A stretch of DNA of 5,233 nt, from assembly GCA_002428405.1 (NCBI GenBank), contig DIWD01000074.1, positions 3,344-8,576 of the forward strand, read 5' to 3'. The notes under the pieces were generated by a model that had not been told where the DNA came from, ran no database searches, and saw only the letters and a list, made by a program, of their open reading frames with translations. Source of the stretch: a bacterium UBA6115. GTDB lineage: Bacteria; Bacillota_A; Clostridia; Christensenellales; Aristaeellaceae. Positions 1 to 5,233 of this stretch are shown here, piece after piece; within the stretch, counting starts at the first letter, position 1, and each line of letters begins with the position of its first letter. A program made the translations under genes and the position numbers.

Positions 1-567
<567 letters not shown>

Positions 568-589
568 AATCAATTCCATCCATCAACAA

Positions 590-613
590 AAGGCCCCGGA
601 AATCCGGGGCCTT
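590..613. terminator. Shared intrinsic terminator between convergent gap and mnmE
   Basis: A perfect 10-bp stem (590-599 pairing with 604-613, core GGCCCCGG/CCGGGGCC) closes a 4-base AAAT loop. It lies 22 bases after the gap stop and 17 bases after the mnmE stop. Read on the - strand, the hairpin is followed by TTTTGTTGAT, a usable U-rich tract, so it should terminate mnmE well. Read on the + strand it is followed only by TTGATCAAT, a poor tract, so termination of gap may be leakier. The geometry supports a bidirectional terminator with asymmetric strength; the asymmetry is inference. Confidence 0.88.
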
Positions 614-630
614 GATCAATAGAAAATGGT

Positions 631-1989
631 TTATTTCCCAACACAGAAAGCGGAGAACACTTCGTCCAGCAGGGCTTCGGATACATTTTCGCCGGTGATG
701 GCCCCCAGCGAAAGCAAGGCCTGGTTCAAATCCACCATACAGAGATCCAGCGGCAGTCCATCTTTCATCGCCTGCGCGGCATTGCGGAGGGATTGGGCCG
801 TTTCCCGTGCCAGACGCGTATGGCGCGCCAGGGTGAGCGCGTTTTCTCCCGGATTACCGGCATGCGCGCGGATCTCGCGCCGAAGGGTATCCAGCCCTTC
901 CCCGGTCCTGGCCGACAGCAAAATGGTGTCCTCAGCTTTGACGCCTTTCCCCTCCAGCCATTTGCCGATATCCGGATCAAGGGGCAGATCGCATTTATTC
1001 AAAACGGACAGGCTGGCATAACCGCTGATGGTATCCAGAATCATCTCATCCCGTCCGTCCGGCTTGCCGCTGGCGTCCAGAACCATCACCCGGAGGTCCG
1101 CGCTTTTGATCGCGTCCAGCGCGCGTTGCACACCGATCATCTCAACAGTCTCCCCGTCCTCCCTGATGCCTGCCGTGTCCTTGAGCAGTACCCGGATGCC
1201 ATCCAGTTCGACAGCGCCGGTCACCAGGTCCCGGGTGGTGCCGGGGATGTCTGTCACAATGGCGCGCTCCTCCATCAGCAGGGCATTGAGCAGGGAAGAC
1301 TTTCCCACATTGGGCTTGCCGCAGATCACCACATGCAGCCCTTCTTCAAGTACCCTCGCCGCGCGCTCGTCGCAGGCTTCCTGCAGGCAAGCCACAAGGC
1401 AGGTGATCCCTGGCAGGATTCCAGCCACTGCCTCCGCTTCATCGATTTCCTCAGGATAATCAATCGCCGCTGTGATCCCGGCCATCAGTTTCAGCAATTC
1501 CGCCTGCGCATCCTGGATGAAACGCAGCGCGCCGCCCTGCAGCTGCCTGAGCGCAGCGTCGGATGCCATGGAACCGGTGGAAGCGATGAGCTGCATCACT
1601 GCCTCAGCCTGGCTGAGGTCGATCTTTCCGTTCAGGAAGGCGCGGCGTGTGAACTCCCCTGGCTGCGCCGGTACAGCGCCCAGGGCGAACAGGGACTTCA
1701 GGATGGATGAAACAACCTGTTCCCCTCCGTGTACCTGGATTTCCGCGACATCCTCACGGGTGTAGCTGCGTGGCGCGCGCATGATCAGCGCCATGCACTC
1801 GTCCAGCAGCCGCCCATGAAAGACAGCGCTGCCGTACATCATCACGCGGTCAGAAAAGGCAGCCTCAGGATTCGCGGGAATAAAAATCTCCCGCAGGATC
1901 CTTTCCGCACAGGGTCCTGAAATGCGGATAACAGCCAGGCCAGAGCGGCCCGGCGGCGTCGCAAGCGCCGCAATGGTTGTGTCCTGCAT
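631..1989 (-). CDS. mnmE: tRNA uridine-5-carboxymethylaminomethyl(34) synthesis GTPase MnmE (TrmE), complete
   Basis: MnmE is a K+-dependent, dimerisation-activated GTPase. With MnmG it installs the aminomethyl-type group on C5 of wobble uridine 34 in a subset of tRNAs, using a folate-derived one-carbon unit, in the cytoplasm. The protein is 452 residues, close to the E. coli protein (about 454). The N-terminal folate-binding domain starts MQDTTIAALATPPG. The helical domain includes FTRRAFLNGKIDLSQAEAV (residues 113-131). The inserted G domain carries the P-loop GKPNVGKS (224-231), G2 TTRD (251-254), G3 DTAG (271-274), G4 NKCD (331-334) and G5 SAR (359-361). The C-terminus is FCVGK (448-452), a variant of FCIGK, with the functionally important cysteine at 449. 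All key residues are present. The start at 1989 (ATG) is chosen because AAGGAGG lies just upstream and conserved sequence begins there; a TTG ten codons earlier would translate through the ribosome binding site. The gene stands alone, convergent with gap and divergent from dnaE. Confidence 0.98.
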   Translation of the reverse strand: MQDTTIAALATPPGRSGLAVIRISGPCAERILREIFIPANPEAAFSDRVMMYGSAVFHGRLLDECMALIMRAPRSYTREDVAEIQVHGGEQVVSSILKSLFALGAVPAQPGEFTRRAFLNGKIDLSQAEAVMQLIASTGSMASDAALRQLQGGALRFIQDAQAELLKLMAGITAAIDYPEEIDEAEAVAGILPGITCLVACLQEACDERAARVLEEGLHVVICGKPNVGKSSLLNALLMEERAIVTDIPGTTRDLVTGAVELDGIRVLLKDTAGIREDGETVEMIGVQRALDAIKSADLRVMVLDASGKPDGRDEMILDTISGYASLSVLNKCDLPLDPDIGKWLEGKGVKAEDTILLSARTGEGLDTLRREIRAHAGNPGENALTLARHTRLARETAQSLRNAAQAMKDGLPLDLCMVDLNQALLSLGAITGENVSEALLDEVFSAFCVGK

Positions 1990-1993
1990 GCCC

Positions 1994-2000
1994 CCTCCTT
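1994..2000 (-). promoter_or_regulatory. Ribosome binding site of mnmE
   Basis: On the - strand AAGGAGG lies at 2000-1994, followed by a 4-base GGGC spacer and then the ATG at 1989-1987. The match to the anti-Shine-Dalgarno sequence is complete, though the spacing is slightly short. It fixes the mnmE start at 1989 rather than at the in-frame TTG at 2019. Confidence 0.85.
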
Positions 2001-2007
2001 TTTTCGG

Positions 2008-2036
2008 AGTATAAGTCAAGGATGCCCGTACCGCAA
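2008..2036 (-). promoter_or_regulatory. Predicted sigma-70-type promoter of mnmE
   Basis: Read on the - strand, TTGCGG (2036-2031) and TATACT (2013-2008) are separated by 17 bases. The -10 box matches TATAAT at 5 of 6 positions and the -35 box keeps the TTG. A start of transcription near base 2001 would leave a leader of only about 12 bases, ending in the ribosome binding site. Moderate support: the -35 box is weak and no transcript data are available. Confidence 0.5.
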
Positions 2037-2045
2037 GGCGCTTGA

Positions 2046-2074
2046 TTGAACGGGGTCCCCAAATCCGGTATAAT
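2046..2074 (+). promoter_or_regulatory. Predicted sigma-70-type promoter of dnaE
   Basis: TTGAAC (2046-2051) and a perfect TATAAT (2069-2074) are separated by exactly 17 bases. Transcription would start near base 2081, giving a leader of about 16 bases that consists almost only of the ribosome binding site. The boxes and the spacing are close to ideal, so this is the best promoter in the window. The spacer contains the small palindrome GGGGTCCCC (2052-2060), for which no operator role can be claimed. Confidence 0.78.
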
Positions 2075-2083
2075 GGCCCGCAT

Positions 2084-2090
2084 AGGGAGG
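2084..2090 (+). promoter_or_regulatory. Ribosome binding site of dnaE
   Basis: AGGGAGG at 2084-2090 is followed by the 6-base spacer AAGAAA and the ATG at 2097. An in-frame ATG at 2073 overlaps the -10 box and has no ribosome binding site, so 2097 is preferred as the start. Confidence 0.8.
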
Positions 2091-2096
2091 AAGAAA

Positions 2097-5000
2097 ATGT
2101 CTTTTACGCACCTGCATCTGCATACGGAATACAGTCTGCTTGACGGGGCCTGCAGGATCATTCCCCTGATGGAACGGCTCAGGGAGCTGGGCATGGACGC
2201 CTGCGCTGTGACCGACCATGGCGTTTTATATGGCGCTGTTGATTTCTATAAGGCATGCAAATTGAACAACATTCACCCCGTCATCGGCTGCGAGGTCTAT
2301 TTATGCGCCGATATGGACGAGAAGACCTCCGTCACCCGTGAATACAGCCACCTGATCCTGCTATGTGAAAATATGGAAGGCTACCGCAACCTGATGAAAC
2401 TGAGCAGCGAAGGTTTTACGAGAGGTTTCTACTATAAGCCCAGGATCGACCTGAAACTGCTGGAAAAACATGCCGCCGGCCTGATCGCCCTCTCCGCCTG
2501 CCTGTCCGGCGAGGTGCCAAAACTGCTGCTGGAGGGGCGGAACGAGGATGCGAAAAATCACGCCCTGCTGATGCAGCGGATCATGGGCAAGGGCAACTAT
2601 TTCATTGAATTGATGGATCACGCCATCCGCGAGGAAAAACAAGTGCTCCCCCAGCTGGTGAAGCTGTCCGAAGACACCGGCATCCCGCTGGTTGTTACCA
2701 ATGACTGTCATTACTTGAGGCGTGGGGACGCGCACGCGCAGGAAGTTTTGATGTGCATCCAGACCGGCAAGACGCTGGAGGACGAGCAGCGGATGCGCAT
2801 GGAAACGGAGGAACTGTACGTCAAGAGCGAAGAGGAAATGCGCAGGCTGTTCCCGCACCTGGGGGATGCTGTGGAGCGCACAGCGCAAATCGCGAAGCGC
2901 TGCAATGTTGATTTTGACTTCAGCCAACACCACCTTCCGCACTATCTTTCTGACACCTCCGAAAGCAACCGGGAACTGCTTGTCCGCCTGTGCCGGGAAG
3001 GGCTGAAAGCCCGGTATCCGCAGGAGCCGCCGGAGGCGAAAGAACGGCTGGAGTACGAGCTTGGCGTCATTATTTCCATGGGTTTTGTGGACTATTTCCT
3101 CATCGTATGGGACTTTATCCGATATGCCCGTGAAAAGGGCATCATGGTCGGCCCCGGTCGCGGCAGCGGCGCCGGCTCCATCGTGGCCTACTCCCTGAAC
3201 ATCACGCAGCTGGACCCGTTGAAGTACAATCTCCTGTTTGAACGCTTCCTCAATCCCGAGCGGGTCTCCATGCCGGACCTTGACATCGACCTGTGCTATG
3301 AGCGCAGGGGCGAGGTCATCGATTATGTTGCGGGCAAATACGGATATGATCATGTGGCGCAGATCATCACCTTCGGCACCATGGCCGCGCGGGGCGTCAT
3401 CCGCGACGTGGGCCGCGTGCTTGGCTACACATATCAGGAAACGGATCAGGTGGCCAAGATGGTGCCGATGGAACTGAACATCACATTGGAAAAAGCGCTG
3501 GAGACAAATCCCCAGCTGCGCGAGGCAAGGGAGCTGAACGAAAGGGTCAGACGGCTGCTGGACACAGCCTCCCTGCTGGAAGGCATGCCCCGGCACGCGG
3601 CGACACACGCGGCCGGGGTGCTGATCACTGAAAAACCGCTGACGGAATATGTGCCGCTTCAAACCAACGATGAGGTAATCACTACCCAGTATGCCATGGG
3701 GAACATCGCGGAACTTGGATTGCTCAAGACTGACTTCCTGGGCCTGCGCACGCTGACCGTTATCCGCGATACCCTGGCGATGATGTCGGAATCCGGCGTC
3801 CATATCAGGGATGAGGACATCCCCATCGATGACCCGGAGGTGTACCGGATGCTGTCCCTGGGAGACACAGACGGAGTGTTCCAGCTGGAAAGCGGAGGTA
3901 TGCGCAGCTTTATCGCGGAGCTCAAGCCAGAGCGTTTCGAAGACATTATCGCGGCCATTTCGCTCTACCGTCCCGGACCTATGGCATCCATCCCGCGTTT
4001 TATCAAGGGCAAGCACCAGCCTGACAGCATCCGATACATCGTCCCGGAATTGGCGCCAATTCTGGGAGTCACTTATGGCTGCATGGTCTACCAGGAGCAG
4101 GTAATGCAGATCGTGCGGGATCTGGCCGGCTTCAGCTATGGCCGCAGCGATGAGATCCGCCGCGCGATGAGTAAAAAGAAGAAGGATGTCATGCAGCGCG
4201 AGCGTGAGATTTTTATCCATGGCTCCCCGGACGAGGGCGTTCCCGGCTGTCTGGCCAGGGGGATCCCCCAGGAGGCTGCGGAAAGGATCTATGATGAAAT
4301 GACCGCTTTTGCGAGTTACGCTTTCAATAAATCCCACGCCGCGCCCTACGCCTTGCTGTGTGTGAAGACCGCATGGCTGAAATATCATTATCCGGCGGAG
4401 TTCATGGCGGCGCTCATCAATTCCTACCTGGGGGCTGCCAGCAGGGTTTCCGCCTATGTGCAGTTCTGCCGAAAGCAGAAAATCCACGTTTTGCCGCCCA
4501 AGATCAACCAATCCAGGGTCAAGTTCCATGTGGATGAAGAGAAGGGCAAAAAGGGCATCCGTTTCGGGCTCAACGCAATCAAGAGCCTGGGCGAGAAAGC
4601 GGCCTGGAGCATTGTCCAGGAGCGGGAACAGCGGGGCGACTTCCTGGACATCTTCGACTTCTGTCACCGGGTGGACAGCAGTATGGTGAACAAACGCGCC
4701 TGCGAGGCCCTCATCAAGGCGGGATGCTTTGACGGCATGGGCGGCAGCCGGGTCCAGTGCATGCAGGTTTATGAGGGCGTCCTGGACGCTGACCAGCGCA
4801 GCCGGCGCAGCAACCATAAAAACCAGCTCTCGCTGTTCGACACCGCAAGGGAAGACGGGCGTGACGGCGTGATCAGGAAATACCCTGACCTGAAGGAGTA
4901 TCCATTGCACGCGATCCTTGCGATGGAAAAGGAAGTGACCGGGGTCTACATCTCAGGCCATCCCCTTGACGCCTACGCGGGTGAGCTGGACAACCTCATC

Positions 5001-5233
5001 TGGTCAGCGCTGGCACTTGATGAGTTGGCAGAGCGGGAGGACAGGGGCATCAGCGAAGACGGGCGGTATATCCAGCTGGGCGGCCTGGTCGTCAACATCA
5101 AGCAGAAGGCAACGCGCAGCGGGGGCCTGATGGCCTTTATCACACTGGAGGACCTTACCGGGCAGGTGGAATGCCTTTTCTTTCCGCGAATATGGGAGCA
5201 GAACGCAGACCTTGTCCGCGAGGATGGCGTTTT
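2097..5233 (+). CDS. dnaE: DNA polymerase III subunit alpha, C-terminus cut by window edge
   Basis: Family C replicative DNA polymerase catalytic subunit, acting at the replication fork. The ATG at 2097 opens 1045 codons with no stop to the edge; the family is about 1115-1190 residues, so roughly 100 are missing. The N-terminal PHP domain (about 1-210) begins with HLHLHTEYS and retains all expected metal ligands: H7, H9, D16, H41, E66, H85, C135, D203 and H205. The polymerase core shows GPGRGSGAGS (352-361), catalytic PDLDID with D394 and D396, and a third aspartate D546 in KTDFLGLRTLT, matching E. coli D401, D403 and D555. YQEQVM (from 665), SKKKKD (from 692) and FNKSHA (from 743) follow. 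A helix-hairpin-helix region surrounds FGLNAIKSLG (823-832), a clamp-binding motif QLSLF lies at 910-914, and an OB fold starts near 990. If the organism also encodes PolC, as most Bacillota do, DnaE may mainly extend primers; PolC cannot be seen here. The gene has its own promoter, divergent from mnmE. Confidence 0.98.
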   Translation, partial: MSFTHLHLHTEYSLLDGACRIIPLMERLRELGMDACAVTDHGVLYGAVDFYKACKLNNIHPVIGCEVYLCADMDEKTSVTREYSHLILLCENMEGYRNLMKLSSEGFTRGFYYKPRIDLKLLEKHAAGLIALSACLSGEVPKLLLEGRNEDAKNHALLMQRIMGKGNYFIELMDHAIREEKQVLPQLVKLSEDTGIPLVVTNDCHYLRRGDAHAQEVLMCIQTGKTLEDEQRMRMETEELYVKSEEEMRRLFPHLGDAVERTAQIAKRCNVDFDFSQHHLPHYLSDTSESNRELLVRLCREGLKARYPQEPPEAKERLEYELGVIISMGFVDYFLIVWDFIRYAREKGIMVGPGRGSGAGSIVAYSLNITQLDPLKYNLLFERFLNPERVSMPDLDIDLCYERRGEVIDYVAGKYGYDHVAQIITFGTMAARGVIRDVGRVLGYTYQETDQVAKMVPMELNITLEKALETNPQLREARELNERVRRLLDTASLLEGMPRHAATHAAGVLITEKPLTEYVPLQTNDEVITTQYAMGNIAELGLLKTDFLGLRTLTVIRDTLAMMSESGVHIRDEDIPIDDPEVYRMLSLGDTDGVFQLESGGMRSFIAELKPERFEDIIAAISLYRPGPMASIPRFIKGKHQPDSIRYIVPELAPILGVTYGCMVYQEQVMQIVRDLAGFSYGRSDEIRRAMSKKKKDVMQREREIFIHGSPDEGVPGCLARGIPQEAAERIYDEMTAFASYAFNKSHAAPYALLCVKTAWLKYHYPAEFMAALINSYLGAASRVSAYVQFCRKQKIHVLPPKINQSRVKFHVDEEKGKKGIRFGLNAIKSLGEKAAWSIVQEREQRGDFLDIFDFCHRVDSSMVNKRACEALIKAGCFDGMGGSRVQCMQVYEGVLDADQRSRRSNHKNQLSLFDTAREDGRDGVIRKYPDLKEYPLHAILAMEKEVTGVYISGHPLDAYAGELDNLIWSALALDELAEREDRGISEDGRYIQLGGLVVNIKQKATRSGGLMAFITLEDLTGQVECLFFPRIWEQNADLVREDGV

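Noticed and set aside
612..619. TTGATCAA palindrome after the terminator
   Set aside because: An 8-base palindrome in AT-rich flank is expected by chance and has no partner site.
793..1710. 305-codon open frame on the + strand opposite mnmE
   Set aside because: Codon-aligned antisense shadow of mnmE, whose GTPase motifs are complete on the other strand; no family resemblance in the translation.
1990..2019. Upstream TTG start extending MnmE by ten residues
   Set aside because: The extension would translate the AAGGAGG ribosome binding site itself and precedes the conserved N-terminus; ATG at 1989 fits the family.
2052..2060. GGGGTCCCC palindrome in the dnaE promoter spacer, as a repressor operator
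   Set aside because: Arms of only 4 bp, occurring once in the intergenic region, matching no operator I can name.
2073..2096. Upstream in-frame ATG start for DnaE at 2073
   Set aside because: It overlaps the TATAAT box, lies before the predicted transcription start and has no ribosome binding site; 2097 has AGGGAGG with 6-base spacing.
1865..2194. 109-codon open frame on the - strand across the mnmE/dnaE intergenic region
   Set aside because: It overlaps two conserved genes and both promoters and has no family signature.
2361..4910. 849-codon open frame on the - strand opposite dnaE
   Set aside because: It is codon-aligned with an unmistakable, intact dnaE and is explained by avoidance of TTA, CTA and TCA. 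The translation shows no recognisable domain, and I see no ribosome binding site supporting its GTG start.

Overview
The window is ordinary bacterial chromosome carrying three housekeeping genes and nothing recognisably mobile. The DNA is GC-rich by eye. The DnaE sequence motifs (YGCMVYQEQVM, SKKKK, SYAFNKSHAAPYA, and a SLFD segment before the OB fold) and the MnmE ending in FCVGK look most like clostridial Bacillota, perhaps a GC-rich gut Clostridia lineage. This placement is by recollection of family sequences, not by a search.

Layout: (1) 1-567, + strand, the C-terminal 188 residues of glyceraldehyde-3-phosphate dehydrogenase (gap), whose N-terminal half lies off the left edge. (2) 568-630, a short convergent intergenic gap holding one strong hairpin terminator shared by gap and mnmE. 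(3) 631-1989, - strand, a complete mnmE (trmE), the tRNA-modifying GTPase. (4) 1990-2096, a 107-bp divergent promoter region with a credible sigma-70-type promoter for each direction, the two -35 boxes only 9 bp apart. (5) 2097 to the right edge, + strand, dnaE, the DNA polymerase III alpha subunit: 1045 residues are visible and the C-terminal tail is cut by the window edge. The dnaE frame is open without interruption to the edge.

The genes belong to unrelated core processes: glycolysis, wobble-uridine modification of tRNA, and DNA replication. No shared pathway is implied beyond the shared terminator and the shared mnmE/dnaE promoter region. I looked for CRISPR arrays, toxin-antitoxin pairs, transposases, tRNA genes, riboswitches and long repeats and found none. 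I do not see a previously undescribed system here. The points worth a second look are the isolated position of mnmE, the compact back-to-back promoters, the fully conserved PHP metal site and consensus clamp-binding motif in DnaE, and very long codon-aligned antisense open frames caused by codon bias.
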